DNA of 64,000 nt from Thermanaerothrix daxensis (GTDB lineage Bacteria > Chloroflexota > Anaerolineae > Anaerolineales > Anaerolineaceae), in assembly GCF_001306145.1 (NCBI RefSeq), contig NZ_LGKO01000004.1, positions 276,951 through 340,950 on the forward strand, read 5' to 3'. This document shows, piece after piece, positions 53,332 through 62,996 of the stretch. Position numbers and translations under genes: made by a program. The notes beneath the pieces were generated by a model. The model did not search any database. It saw only the letters and a program-made list of their open reading frames with translations, and was not told where the DNA came from. Each line of letters begins with the position of its first letter. Position 1 is the stretch's first letter.

Positions 53332-54012
53332 TCAGTCTGATGAACGTTTAGGGATCTTGGGGATCAACCAATCCAGAAAAGCGCCCTCGCTTCGAGTCTG
53401 CAACAAAACCTTTCCCGGGCCTGTCAGATCCACCACCAGCCCTTCACCACCAAACAAGGTGGATTTCAATCCCCCCACTGCCCGAACCCGAAACCCAACA
53501 TTCTCTTTGAAAGCAACGAGATGTCCGGTGTCTACCGTGTAGGTTTCGCCGGCTTTGAGGTCAAGTTCATGAATAGCCCCGTAACTGGATAGCAAGAGCA
53601 CACCGCTCCCACTGCAGCGGAGCATGATCAAGCCCTCTCCACCAAAGAATGTTCGCGCCCCCGACCATTTGGTATCTGTCTGGATCCCTTCGCTCGAGGC
53701 CATAAATGAGCCAGACTGCACCAAATAGGTCTCGTTATTCAGCGGCAATTCAAAAACATCACCCGGTAGCGTGGGGGCAAGCAAAATTTCCCCCCCTTGA
53801 GAGGGCGCCCGGAAGGTATTGACAAAGAACGACTCCCCGCCCAGCACAGAGCGGCTCAGGGATTTCAAAAACCCTCCACGCATTTTGGTTTCCAACTGAA
53901 CCCCGGCTGACATTCCTACCATGGCTCCAGTTTCAGCCAGCAAAGCCTCATTCGGCGAAAGCCTCACCCGTGCCACTGAATAGGAAGGCCGATACAAAAT
54001 TTCCACTTCCAT
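53332..54012 (-). CDS. AIM24/TIGR00266-family protein
   Basis: A 226-residue beta-rich protein with EALLAETGAMVGMSAGVQLETKMRGGF, GESFFVNTFRAP and GGLKSTLFGGEGLVVDLTGPGKVLLQTRS, typical of the TIGR00266 family, whose function is unknown (a mitochondrial homologue affects inner-membrane structure). I chose ATG 54012 with GGAGGAG 5 bases upstream. It ends near the convergent exonuclease. Confidence 0.9.
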   Translation of the reverse strand: MEVEILYRPSYSVARVRLSPNEALLAETGAMVGMSAGVQLETKMRGGFLKSLSRSVLGGESFFVNTFRAPSQGGEILLAPTLPGDVFELPLNNETYLVQSGSFMASSEGIQTDTKWSGARTFFGGEGLIMLRCSGSGVLLLSSYGAIHELDLKAGETYTVDTGHLVAFKENVGFRVRAVGGLKSTLFGGEGLVVDLTGPGKVLLQTRSEGAFLDWLIPKIPKRSSD

Positions 54013-54108
54013 GAGTCTCCTCCAGAATTGGCAAGTCAGAACTTCAACCATTTTAGCACGCCCTTGCGTTTTTAAACACCCTTTCCGAATCAAGAGATTC
54101 ATAGTAAA

Positions 54109-54178
54109 CTTGGGCTCGCCAAAGCAGACCTCAAGGCTGCTTTCCACCCTCCGTCTAAAGACGAAGGGCAAACCCAAG
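54109..54178 (+). promoter_or_regulatory. Structured leader of rpsF-ssb-rpsR, probable S6:S18 autoregulatory site
   Basis: CTTGGG (54109-54114) pairs with CCCAAG (54173-54178), enclosing AAAGCAG/CTGCTTT (54121-54127/54137-54143) and CCCT-CCGTC/GACG-AAGGG (54147-54168). The second hairpin contains the CCG trinucleotide that marks the known S6:S18-binding leader. It lies about 25 bases before the rpsF ATG. Confidence 0.6.
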
Positions 54179-54204
54179 GAAAGTTAAGGAGGAATAACAC
54201 TTAC

Positions 54205-54489
54205 ATGCGAGCGTACGAACTGGTTTTCATTGTCCAGCCTGAGCTGGACGAAGCCGCCCTTCAGGGCGTCATCGAAAAGGTCAAAGGGTGGATAACCGAA
54301 GCAGGTGGCACCATCAGTAAAGTAGATTTGTGGGGCAAACGCCGTTTGGCCTACCCAATTCGCAAACGCCACGAAGGCCATTACGTGCTGTTTGAAATGC
54401 AAATGCCCCCCGCCTATAGCGCCGAACTCGAGCGCAATCTACGCTATTTTGAGCCCGTTATGCGCTTTCTAATCGTCAACCGTGCATAG
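54205..54489 (+). CDS. rpsF: 30S ribosomal protein S6
   Basis: A 94-residue ribosomal protein of the platform, which binds S18. MRAYELVFIVQPELDEAALQGVIEKV and LWGKRRLAYPIRKRHEGHYVLFEMQ are typical. AAGGAGG lies upstream. It heads the rpsF-ssb-rpsR operon. Confidence 0.97.
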   Translation: MRAYELVFIVQPELDEAALQGVIEKVKGWITEAGGTISKVDLWGKRRLAYPIRKRHEGHYVLFEMQMPPAYSAELERNLRYFEPVMRFLIVNRA

Positions 54490-54525
54490 GACGTGTTTGT
54501 AGGGTAACCTCAGCGGAGTGTGAAA

Positions 54526-54951
54526 ATGAGCCGGGGCTTGAATAAAGTCATGTTAATTGGCCATCTGGGGCGTGACCCAGAAATGCGCTATACGCCTTCA
54601 GGACGACCCGTCACCACATTTACCATTGCAACAACTCGTACCTGGAACACCTCCAACGGTGAACGCCACACTGAAACCGAATGGTTCAACGTGGTCACCT
54701 GGGGAAACCTGGCCGAAATTTGCAAGCAGTACCTGAGCAAAGGCCAGCAGGTCTATGTGGAAGGGCGTTTGCAAACACGCCGCTGGGAAGACAGTGAGGG
54801 CAATAAACACACCTCAGTGGAAATTGTGGCCAATGAAATGATGATCCTGGGCGAACGCCGCGAACCCCTCTCGAATAATCATTTCACTGAATCGCTGCAG
54901 GAAACCCATAGCACTGACGAAGAAATCGAGGAAGATGAATACCCATTCTAG
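54526..54951 (+). CDS. ssb: Single-stranded DNA-binding protein
   Basis: A 141-residue protein that coats single-stranded DNA in replication and repair. The OB fold has NKVMLIGHLGRDPEMRYTPSG and TEWFNVVTWGNLAEI; a short tail ends in EIEEDEYPF, the acidic partner-binding tip. ATG 54526 is preferred over GTG 54520. Confidence 0.97.
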   Translation: MSRGLNKVMLIGHLGRDPEMRYTPSGRPVTTFTIATTRTWNTSNGERHTETEWFNVVTWGNLAEICKQYLSKGQQVYVEGRLQTRRWEDSEGNKHTSVEIVANEMMILGERREPLSNNHFTESLQETHSTDEEIEEDEYPF

Positions 54952-54962
54952 GAGTTTGAAGC

Positions 54963-55247
54963 ATGACCGACGTTGAATTAGTAGAACACGAACAGGTAGC
55001 GGCCCCGCGCCGTTTTGCTGCGCGACCTAAAATCTGCCAGTTTTGTGCTGACAAGAATGCCACCATTGATTACAAGCAGGTAGACTTACTACGCCGCTTC
55101 CTCACCGAGGAAGGCAAAATCCGCCCACGACGCCAAACCGGCACGTGCGCCAAGCACCAGCGCTTGCTGGCCCGCGAGATTAAACGGGCTCGTCACCTGG
55201 CCCTCTTGCCTTTTGTGGCCAAGGATCTGAGCGAGGGCTTGCTGTAA
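54963..55247 (+). CDS. rpsR: 30S ribosomal protein S18
   Basis: A 94-residue ribosomal protein with [51 protein letters not shown]. The CQFC plus later Cys-His pair suggests a zinc-binding form. It follows ssb by 11 bases. The usual rplI does not follow. Confidence 0.97.
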   Translation: MTDVELVEHEQVAAPRRFAARPKICQFCADKNATIDYKQVDLLRRFLTEEGKIRPRRQTGTCAKHQRLLAREIKRARHLALLPFVAKDLSEGLL

Positions 55248-55266
55248 ACGCATTGCGTATCGCCCC

Positions 55267-55304
55267 AAGGGCATGCAGCCAACTGCTCATGCCCTTTATT
55301 TTAT
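55267..55304 (+). terminator. Intrinsic terminator after rpsR
   Basis: AAGGGCATG (55267-55275) pairs with CATGCCCTT (55288-55296), followed by TATTTTATG. Confidence 0.8.
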
Positions 55305-55328
55305 GCATGTCGCTTTTGAGGCTCAGTC

Positions 55329-56648
55329 ATGGCAAAGAAACCAAAAACCAAAGTCATCTCGCGTAAACAGCAAAGTCGGGTTGAGCGTGAACTGCGCAAT
55401 CGCCGCCTTGTTTTGTGGGGAACCCTGAGTGTTATAGCCCTTGCGGTGCTGGTGATTGCTTACGGCTTACTGGACCAATACGTTTTACAACAGCAACGCC
55501 CCGTTGCCCGGGTTGCCGGTAGTCCGATCTCCTTGGCTGAGTTGCAAAAACGTGTAAAGTTCGAACGTTACCAACTCATTCAAAGCATTACCACACTGAC
55601 CCAATACAAACAACTGTTTAACTTCGATCCTGTCTCCCAGGCTTACTTCGACGCCCAGATTCAACAGAGTGCCTCTGCGCTCAATGATGCCAATACCCTG
55701 GGCTCAAAGGCACTGGATGCATTAATTGAAGCCCGTATCCTCGAACACGAAGCAGCCTCCCTGGGGATCACCGTAAGCGAGGAGGAAATCACCCAGGCCA
55801 TTCAAGAAGCCTTTGGATATTATCCAGCGGGGACTCCCACTCCGGCCCCCACCAGCACGCCTTACGCCACCGCCACGCTGAACGCCTTGCAGCGAACTCT
55901 CATCCCACCCACAGCCACCCCCACCGCGACAAGCACCCCCACCGAAGGTCCTACCCCAACGCCGGTACCGACCAGTACACCAACCGCCACCCCAGATCCT
56001 AACGCGACCCCAACCCCCACCGAGACTCCTTTCCCCACCCCCACGCCCCTCACCGAAGAGGGCTTTCGCACCAGTTACAACCAATACCTAGAGGGGCTAA
56101 CCACAGCCACAGGACTAAGTGAAGCCGATCTGCGAGCGCTATTCAAGGCATTCCTGCTCCGAGATAAACTCATGAAAAAGTTGGATGCCGAAATTCCTTA
56201 CGAAGAAGAACAGGTATGGGCGCGCCACATCCTGGTCAAGACTGAGGAAGAGGCAAAAAGGGTGCTGGATCGTCTTGCCGCGGGTGAAGATTGGACCAAG
56301 ATTGCTGCCGAGGTCTCGCAAGATACTAGCAACAAGGACCGCGGAGGCGATTTGGGATGGTTCGGTAAAGGAGAAATGAGCCAGGCCTTTGAAGAGGCTG
56401 CCTTTGCCCTGACCGAAATTGGCCAGATCAGTCAACCCGTCCAGACAGAGTATGGGTGGCACATTATCCAGCTCCTGGGACGAGAAGTGCGTCCTATGTC
56501 TGCTGATCGCCGCCAACAATTACTGAACCAGAAATACCAGGAGTGGCTTGATGCCAAGAAAACCGAGCTCAAAGTGGAGCGCTACGATAATGTCTGGCAG
56601 GGCAAGTTACCTGCCGAGCCCACCCTTCCTCCGGGTATTCTTAATTAG
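55329..56648 (+). CDS. Membrane-anchored parvulin-type prolyl isomerase with Thr/Pro-rich insert
   Basis: A 439-residue foldase related to SurA/PrsA. A membrane helix lies at about 28-52. A SurA_N-like chaperone region (about 60-330) is interrupted by roughly 80 residues of repeated Thr-Pro units (about 175-245). The rotamase domain follows (about 295-390): WARHILVKTEEEAKRVLDRL, GGDLGWFGKGEM, and TEYGWHIIQLLGR. It probably helps exported proteins fold outside the membrane. It has its own terminator and follows rpsR by 81 bases. Confidence 0.92.
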   Translation: MAKKPKTKVISRKQQSRVERELRNRRLVLWGTLSVIALAVLVIAYGLLDQYVLQQQRPVARVAGSPISLAELQKRVKFERYQLIQSITTLTQYKQLFNFDPVSQAYFDAQIQQSASALNDANTLGSKALDALIEARILEHEAASLGITVSEEEITQAIQEAFGYYPAGTPTPAPTSTPYATATLNALQRTLIPPTATPTATSTPTEGPTPTPVPTSTPTATPDPNATPTPTETPFPTPTPLTEEGFRTSYNQYLEGLTTATGLSEADLRALFKAFLLRDKLMKKLDAEIPYEEEQVWARHILVKTEEEAKRVLDRLAAGEDWTKIAAEVSQDTSNKDRGGDLGWFGKGEMSQAFEEAAFALTEIGQISQPVQTEYGWHIIQLLGREVRPMSADRRQQLLNQKYQEWLDAKKTELKVERYDNVWQGKLPAEPTLPPGILN

Positions 56649-56668
56649 AAAGTTTAGAGCCTCCTCAG

Positions 56669-56696
56669 GCCCTCGCAATTCAGCGAGGGCTTTTTT
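56669..56696 (+). terminator. Intrinsic terminator between the foldase and smc
   Basis: GCCCTCGC (56669-56676) pairs with GCGAGGGC (56683-56690), followed by six T. Confidence 0.92.
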
Positions 56697-56708
56697 CTTG
56701 GATCCGGA

Positions 56709-59700
56709 TCAGACCAGCACTTCAGCCAGGTTTTCGAGACGCAGGGAGATTACCTGACTGGTCATATCTTTCCCCATGGTTACCCCGTAAATCACATCCG
56801 CTGTTTGTACGGTGTTCCGGTTATGGGTGATGATAATAAATTGAGTCTCCTGGCTCAGTTCTTTGAGCATGTCACAGAAACGGCCAACGTTGGCTTCATC
56901 CAGCATCGCATCCACTTCATCCAGAATGCAAAACGGTGGAGGAGAAACTTTCAGCAAGGAAAACACCAGTGCCACAGAGGTCAAACTACGCTCTCCCCCG
57001 GATAACAGGGCTAAACCCTGCTCGCGCCTGCCGGGTAAACGCACTTCGATCTCAATGCCCGACTCGCCGGGTTTGGTTTCATCCTCCAGGTACAAACGGG
57101 CTTCGCCCCCCCCAAACAGGCGCACAAAATTCTGCTGAAATTCACGTGCCACAGCCTTAAAGGTTTTCAAGAAGGCTTCTCGGATCAATCCATCCAGTTC
57201 GGCTATGACCTCACGCAAATCGCTTTCGGCTTTTTTCAGGTCTTCCATTTGGTCACGCAAATAATCGTAGCGTGCCCTAAGTTCCTGGTACTCCTTAAGC
57301 AAGTCGGGAGAAATATGTCCGATGCGTTTCAACTGGCTTCGGTAACGAGCAATACTGTCTTCGATATCCGGAGGGAGTTGTTGAAGTGCCGGCAAGGCTT
57401 CTACCATCCCATTGAGAGGTAAGGGCTCCTGGCCGGCAACCGTTTCAATGTAGGTGAAGGATACCAGGCCTAAATCCTCCTCAATACGCCGCTGTAAAGA
57501 AGCCAGCGCTTCTTCCTCACGCATATGTTCAAGCTGAGCCTGCTGCGCCTGCTTCTCAAGAAGCGTGAGCTGCTGTTGCTGAGCCCGCCATTCTGCCATG
57601 ACCCGCTCTTGATCAGCCTGAAGGCGGTGATGCTCGGTTTCCAAAGGCGCATATTGCTCACGCAACTCTGCTTCATCCCGCTCAAACTCACGCAGACGTC
57701 CTTGAAGTGCCGCCGCTTCCTGTTCCAGGGACATCAGGGTAGTTTGGATTTGAACGGACCTTGCTTCTAGTTCATTCAGCCGAGATGTCGTGCGTTGCAG
57801 AGCTTGCTGATAATCGCTTAAGCGTTGAGACAGATGATTCATGCGCTGAGTGGTCATCCGTTCCACAGAACGCCAGTGATTGATCTGGTCTTTGAGCGTA
57901 CCCACCGCCAATGCCTGAATGGCCGCATTTATCTGCTCTAATTGAGCTTGCAATGCTTTGACTTCGCTCTGTGAGGCTTTCGCCGCCTGTTCCAGGGCTT
58001 GCGCTTGCTGCTCAATCACACTCTTCTGAGATTCCGCCTGACGTAAAGTTTCTTCTACCCGGCGCAAATCCTCTTCCTGACGACGAACTCGTCCCACCAG
58101 CGCCTCATATTCACGTCGCTTTTGCTCTAATTCTGCCCGCCGACGTTTAAGTTCTCGCTCAACTGCAACACGGTCATTCTCTACTTGCGCCAGGTCAGCC
58201 TCGTGGGCAACTCTGGATTGCCCCAAAGCCGCCAATTTCTGTTCCAGCCGCCGTAACGTTGCCTGGAGCTCGCGCTGCCGCTGGCTCCGCGTGATCAACG
58301 TCGTGCGCCGATCCAGGCCTGCAGCGATCACGCCATCCGAAGAAAAAACCTCACCCTGAAGGGTCACCAACCGTCCCCCTTCTGGAAGAGCAGGCCAAAG
58401 ACGGCGAGCATCACGACGATGACGAACCACCCAAACATTTCCCAAAAGTGCCCGAAGCAGTCCTTGATTGGCAGGGGTTACTTGCACAAACTCAATCGCC
58501 CGACCAAGGCACGCCTCATCATTCAGCGAAGTGAGGTCATGCTGTAAAATCTCCCCTTGGCCAACCAACAGAATGGCGCGGCCTCTCTCACTTCCCTCTA
58601 AAAAAGCCAACAGCGTGTCCACGGCCTCTGGGTCTTCTAACACCAGACCCTCAATTCGTTCTCCCAAAGCCGCAGCAATAGCCTGTTCATAGTCCTGTGC
58701 AACGCTCAGCACCTGACTTAGACGCTTGACGCGAGCCGGAAGTTGCCCGTTCTGGATGGCTTGAAGCAGTGCCTGGGTACCCTGACTTAATCCCTCAAAG
58801 GTTGCCTCGGCTTGCTCAATCACAGAGAGTTCTGCCCGGGCTTTCAGAATGGCCGCTTCAACGGCATCTTGCTCCTTCTGGATTTCCCTCAAGGTCTCAC
58901 GTGCTGCCTCAAGTCGCTGTGAAAGGGTGCTCAACTCTGCAGAGAGTTCGCGAGTCCTGGCTTCCAAAGCCTCTACTCCCTGACGCTGCTGCGCCAACCG
59001 CTCCTTTGCTTCCCCCAGGAGCCGAAGGGACTCTTCCTTTTGGTTTGTGGCGCGCTTAATTTGATCCTGCAAATCAGACAGCCGGCGCTTATAAGATTCA
59101 CGCTCAACCTCATAAGCATATTGCCGTTTTTCCAACCCACTCAGCGTCGTTTGAAGTGAGGATCTCTGGGTGATCAACGCTCGTTCTTCCGCTTCCCGAC
59201 TTTCAAGTTGCTGGCTCAGCGTTTGGATTTCTCGCCGCGCGGTTTCTAACTCGACCTGCACCTGTTCACGTTCGCGCTCCACAGCCAGAATTTGGACCTG
59301 GATCTCAGTCTGTTCTGCTTCCAGGCGCTCCCGATCGCTACCGAGGCTCTTCTGCTGAGCCAGTAAAGCTGCCCGACGTTCTTCAAGCACAGCAGCATTC
59401 CGTTCCAACTGGGTTTTCTCACGCTCCAGAGCAAGTGCACGCTCTTTTAAGGACTCAATCCGAGACCCTACCTCAACCCATGCTTCGCGAATTTCCTTGA
59501 GGCGATTTTCCTGTTCCTCGGTACGCGCGCGCTGTTCGGCCAAACGCTGCTCGATTCTGCGTACGGTTTCCCGGCTTTGTACCACCCGTTGCTGACTTTG
59601 GAACCAGTGATACCCATACCATTCTCGCAACAACAATTTCAAATCGGCAGAAATGCGCTCATATTCTTGGGCTCGTTGTGCCTGCCGTTCCAGGCTCTTT

Positions 59701-60311
59701 ACGCGGGGCTCGAGTTCAATTAGGATATCCTGAACGCGCTCCAGGTTTCGGCGTGTAGCATCCAGACGAGTAAGGGCTTCCTCTCGCCGAATGCGATAAA
59801 GCCCAACGCCTGCTGCTTCTTCAAAGAACCGCCGCCGCTCCTCGGGACGCAGTGAGAGAGCAGCATCAATCAACCCCTGTCCGATAATCGTATAGGTGCG
59901 CTCTGAAAGCCCCGCGCGTGAAAGCAACTCGGTAATTTCCTTCAAGCGAACGCGCTGACCATTAAGCAAGTACTCATTTTGCCCATCCCGGTAGGCGCGC
60001 CGCGCAATGCTCACCTCGCTAAACTCCAGAGGCAGCCATTGATCCTCATTATCAAAGATAATGCTCGCCATTGCCATTCCGGCTCGCGGACGATGCTCTG
60101 AACCCGAAAAGATCATATCTTCGGTTTTACGCGCCCGCAATAGCGAGAACGATTGTTCGCCCAATACCCAGCGGATGGCATCGGCTATGTTCGATTTTCC
60201 TGAGCCATTTGGCCCTACAATTGCCGTAATCCTTCCGGGAAACTCAAACAAAATACGAGAAGCAAAAGTTTTATACCCTTGCAATTCCAGAGATTTCAGC
60301 CGAGAAGCCAT
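56709..60311 (-). CDS. smc: Chromosome segregation ATPase SMC
   Basis: A 1200-residue condensin that organises the chromosome. The N-terminal ATPase half has Walker A GPNGSGKSN. Two long coiled coils (about 170-500 and 680-1020) flank a hinge (about 520-650: LSVAQDYEQAIAAALGERIEGLVLE). The C-terminal half has LSGGERSLTSVAL and Walker B FCILDEVDAMLD. I chose ATG 60311 (MASRLKSLELQGYKTFAS); an in-frame start at 60401 would overlap rnc. It follows rnc by 20 bases. Confidence 0.96.
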   Translation of the reverse strand: MASRLKSLELQGYKTFASRILFEFPGRITAIVGPNGSGKSNIADAIRWVLGEQSFSLLRARKTEDMIFSGSEHRPRAGMAMASIIFDNEDQWLPLEFSEVSIARRAYRDGQNEYLLNGQRVRLKEITELLSRAGLSERTYTIIGQGLIDAALSLRPEERRRFFEEAAGVGLYRIRREEALTRLDATRRNLERVQDILIELEPRVKSLERQAQRAQEYERISADLKLLLREWYGYHWFQSQQRVVQSRETVRRIEQRLAEQRARTEEQENRLKEIREAWVEVGSRIESLKERALALEREKTQLERNAAVLEERRAALLAQQKSLGSDRERLEAEQTEIQVQILAVEREREQVQVELETARREIQTLSQQLESREAEERALITQRSSLQTTLSGLEKRQYAYEVERESYKRRLSDLQDQIKRATNQKEESLRLLGEAKERLAQQRQGVEALEARTRELSAELSTLSQRLEAARETLREIQKEQDAVEAAILKARAELSVIEQAEATFEGLSQGTQALLQAIQNGQLPARVKRLSQVLSVAQDYEQAIAAALGERIEGLVLEDPEAVDTLLAFLEGSERGRAILLVGQGEILQHDLTSLNDEACLGRAIEFVQVTPANQGLLRALLGNVWVVRHRRDARRLWPALPEGGRLVTLQGEVFSSDGVIAAGLDRRTTLITRSQRQRELQATLRRLEQKLAALGQSRVAHEADLAQVENDRVAVERELKRRRAELEQKRREYEALVGRVRRQEEDLRRVEETLRQAESQKSVIEQQAQALEQAAKASQSEVKALQAQLEQINAAIQALAVGTLKDQINHWRSVERMTTQRMNHLSQRLSDYQQALQRTTSRLNELEARSVQIQTTLMSLEQEAAALQGRLREFERDEAELREQYAPLETEHHRLQADQERVMAEWRAQQQQLTLLEKQAQQAQLEHMREEEALASLQRRIEEDLGLVSFTYIETVAGQEPLPLNGMVEALPALQQLPPDIEDSIARYRSQLKRIGHISPDLLKEYQELRARYDYLRDQMEDLKKAESDLREVIAELDGLIREAFLKTFKAVAREFQQNFVRLFGGGEARLYLEDETKPGESGIEIEVRLPGRREQGLALLSGGERSLTSVALVFSLLKVSPPPFCILDEVDAMLDEANVGRFCDMLKELSQETQFIIITHNRNTVQTADVIYGVTMGKDMTSQVISLRLENLAEVLV

Positions 60312-60330
60312 GGAGAGCGCTTTCACTCCT

Positions 60331-61062
60331 TCACAACATGGTCTCAGGGACAATACCCAATCGTCGAATAGCGTCGCGCGCTGCCGACTTGGTGGCTGCA
60401 TGTTTGCTTGACCCGCTACCCCAACCGCACACCTTGCCGTTAATCAGCACTTCCACTTCAAAGACCTTGGCATGTTCGGGGCCATAGACATTACGGGTCA
60501 CATAGCGCGGCGCAGCAAATCCCTGAGATTGCGCCCACTCTTGCAACAGGCTCTTAGGATCCTCAACGCGATGGTGAAGAAGCACCTCCTCTGCAGCCTC
60601 CTCCAGAAATGGAGAAAGAAAAGCCTCTACCGCTTCTAGGCCCTGATCCAGATACAAGGCCCCGATAAGCGCCTCAAAAGTGTCACACAGCAAGGAAGGA
60701 CGATCCCTTCCGCCGGCTTGGGCCTCACCTCGTCCCAAACGCATGGCCCGCCCTAATTCGATCCGCCGCGCGAACTCGGCCAGTTGCTCAGTATGTACCA
60801 GAGCCGAGCGCATGCGGGTGAGGTCACCCTCGGGCATCTCGGGGTAACGGTGGTAAAGCCACACCGCAACCAGAAAATCCAACACAGCATCCCCAAGAAA
60901 CTCCAGACGCTCATTATCTTCGAGCGCCTCGGGATGTTCGTTAAGATACGAACGGTGAGTTAGCGCACGACTCAGCAGCAGCCAATCCTTGAATTTCAAG
61001 TTGAGGCGTTTGGCCAGTTCCTGAGGGGATTCCACTTTCTCCATGGGGATCTCGCTTCCCAT
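60331..61062 (-). CDS. rnc: Ribonuclease III
   Basis: Cuts double-stranded RNA in rRNA maturation. The 243-residue protein has NERLEFLGDAVLDFLV (catalytic acids) near residue 55, DTFEALIGALYLD near 125, and a C-terminal dsRNA-binding domain with GSGSSKHAATKSAARDAIRRL. AGGAGGTG lies upstream of ATG 61062. It pairs with smc, a common order. Confidence 0.97.
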   Translation of the reverse strand: MGSEIPMEKVESPQELAKRLNLKFKDWLLLSRALTHRSYLNEHPEALEDNERLEFLGDAVLDFLVAVWLYHRYPEMPEGDLTRMRSALVHTEQLAEFARRIELGRAMRLGRGEAQAGGRDRPSLLCDTFEALIGALYLDQGLEAVEAFLSPFLEEAAEEVLLHHRVEDPKSLLQEWAQSQGFAAPRYVTRNVYGPEHAKVFEVEVLINGKVCGWGSGSSKHAATKSAARDAIRRLGIVPETML

Positions 61063-61147
61063 GTTTCACCTCCTCGGAACCCGAGAAGCGCAAGCCTCCT
61101 ACCCAATCAAGGTAAGTGAGTTGCGTTCCCCCGGTTCCTACAAAATT

Positions 61148-62248
61148 TTAAGATGCATATTTCAATCCCGAGCCAGTCATGATCAAAACCACAGGCTCCG
61201 GTAATTGTTCATTCAGATGTTCCAGCGCTGCCCAAACCAGGGCACTTGTGGGTTCCACGTAAATCCCGCTACGGCATAATGTGAGAAAGGCACGCTCAAT
61301 TTCAAGCTCTTCAATTGCCAGAAAGGTGCCCTGGTCCGAAGCGATTTCTTTCAGCAGTGCCTCCATCCGCACCGGTTGACGCACTCGCACCCCTTCAGCC
61401 AGAGTTGGACGCTCTTCGACCTCGGGGATCTCTCCGCCTCGGCGTTGCTCAAAAGCAGCGACAACCGGCGCACATGCCACCGCCTGAACCCCCACGAAGT
61501 AGGGCAACTTAGAGATCCACCCCCCTTGCCGAAGGGCCTGGAATCCCCGCACCACTCCTAGCAGCAGTCCTCCGTGTCCCACTGGAGCAATCACTGTGCC
61601 CGGTGAACGCTGCCCCAATTGCTCCCATACTTCGTAGGCAATTGTAGCGATGCCGGTCAGTCCAAACGGTAAATAGGCGTGACTGGCATATACAGCACCT
61701 TGTTGAACAGCCTCTAACACGGCTTGCGCCGCGGCTGAGCGCGGCCCAGGCACGCGTATCAGGGTAGCCCCATAGCGTTCTATCTGCAAGCGTTTAGGAC
61801 CCGAGGCGCTCTCTGGTACATAAACCACAGCACGTAAACCCGCGCGTGCGGCATAAGCCGCAAATGAGGCCCCCGCATTTCCTGAAGAGTCCTCAACGGC
61901 TTCCATTACACCACGCGCACACAACCAACTTACCAAGACAGCACTTCCTCTATCCTTGTAAGAACCGCTCGGATTGAGCGATTCTAGTTTCAGATAGACT
62001 TCTCGCCCCAGAAAGGGTTGCGGAACCAATGGGGTGTTTCCCTCTCCCAACCAGAATGCCCTTGCTTCTGCGGGCAAAGCCAATGCCCCCCAGAATCGCC
62101 ACAAACCAGGGAGATCATGGCGTAAGGCATTCCGATCAAAGAACGGAGGAGAGTCAAAATCATAAATGCCACCGCAGTGAACACACCGATAAGGCACCCC
62201 TTGTTCAGGATATGGCTGACCGCATTGGGTGCACACAACCCGCCCCAT
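61148..62248 (-). CDS. thrC: Threonine synthase
   Basis: Converts O-phosphohomoserine to threonine with PLP. The 366-residue protein has an N-terminal zinc ribbon (CTQCGQPY...CVHCGG), the PLP Lys in NPSGSYKDRGSA, DSSGNAGASFAAYAARAG and a glycine-rich PVGHGGLLLG. The glycine-rich phosphate loop and overall length fit thrC, although a related PLP lyase (for example a threonine deaminase-like enzyme) cannot be fully excluded. ATG 62248 has GGGGGAG upstream. It follows moaDE by 4 bases. Confidence 0.85.
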   Translation of the reverse strand: MGRVVCTQCGQPYPEQGVPYRCVHCGGIYDFDSPPFFDRNALRHDLPGLWRFWGALALPAEARAFWLGEGNTPLVPQPFLGREVYLKLESLNPSGSYKDRGSAVLVSWLCARGVMEAVEDSSGNAGASFAAYAARAGLRAVVYVPESASGPKRLQIERYGATLIRVPGPRSAAAQAVLEAVQQGAVYASHAYLPFGLTGIATIAYEVWEQLGQRSPGTVIAPVGHGGLLLGVVRGFQALRQGGWISKLPYFVGVQAVACAPVVAAFEQRRGGEIPEVEERPTLAEGVRVRQPVRMEALLKEIASDQGTFLAIEELEIERAFLTLCRSGIYVEPTSALVWAALEHLNEQLPEPVVLIMTGSGLKYAS

Positions 62249-62252
62249 GGGT

Positions 62253-62996
62253 TTACTCCCCCCGCTCTGGATGATAGTGTCCTTCAACCCAAGTCTCGCC
62301 CTGGGGACCAATCTCCTTTTTCCAGATCGGCACAATCTCCTTCAAGCGATCAATGCCGTAGCGAGCCGCCTCGAAGACCCCCATGTCCCGATGAGCAGCC
62401 GCACAGGCAATGACCACGGTTGGGTCGCCAGGGTTAAGCCGCCCAATGCGTTGCACCATAGCAATCCCTTCTACGTCCGGCCAACGCTGACGGATCTCAT
62501 CCGCAATCTGGCGCATTTTAGCCTCGGCCATGGGAATATAGGCCTCATATTCTAATGCAACTGTCTGATGATGATCACCGCGTCGCGTTTCCCCACGCAC
62601 AATGCCGGTAAACACACACACAGCACCTGTACTGGGCTGAACAATTTGAGATACCAATGCATCCAGATCAAGAGCCGCGTCCGTAACAGCGACAAATGTG
62701 GGCGGCAGCGATCCACCACTGACCGGAGGAAAGAGAGCCACCTCCGCTCCCTCCTCAAGGATATCTTCATCCCCAGAAAAGACCTGGTTGACCGCCACGA
62801 TAACATTACTTAGCCTTGAGCCCAGTTCCGGATGGCGATCCAGGAGGGCTTGCTTCAGATCTCGCACTCGCGAACCCTCAGGAAGATAAAGCACCAGTTG
62901 ATGATGCCCAACCGCCTCGCGCAAATGGGCAAAGAGAAGCACCCGCAGGCTGATCAAGGGCTCCGCCTGGTTTTGTGGATTATTCGTTGACGACAT
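62253..62996 (-). CDS. MoaD-MoaE fusion, molybdopterin synthase
   Basis: Makes molybdopterin from precursor Z. Residues 1-95 are MoaD (ubiquitin-like) ending in the PPVSGG that carries the thiocarboxylate; residues 105-247 are MoaE, with [21 protein letters not shown] and PIWKKEI. The MoaD glycine pair (94-95) is thus internal. In mycobacterial MoaX, a similar fusion is cleaved after the glycines. ATG 62996 (MSSTNNPQ) or GTG 63011 may be the start; both overlap moaC. Confidence 0.92.
   Translation of the reverse strand: MSSTNNPQNQAEPLISLRVLLFAHLREAVGHHQLVLYLPEGSRVRDLKQALLDRHPELGSRLSNVIVAVNQVFSGDEDILEEGAEVALFPPVSGGSLPPTFVAVTDAALDLDALVSQIVQPSTGAVCVFTGIVRGETRRGDHHQTVALEYEAYIPMAEAKMRQIADEIRQRWPDVEGIAMVQRIGRLNPGDPTVVIACAAAHRDMGVFEAARYGIDRLKEIVPIWKKEIGPQGETWVEGHYHPERGE

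Noticed and set aside
55840..56060. Repeated C/A-rich units that could look like a repeat array
   Set aside because: They are irregular codons for a Thr/Pro-rich linker inside a clear foldase gene, without equal spacers, so not a CRISPR or tandem repeat array.
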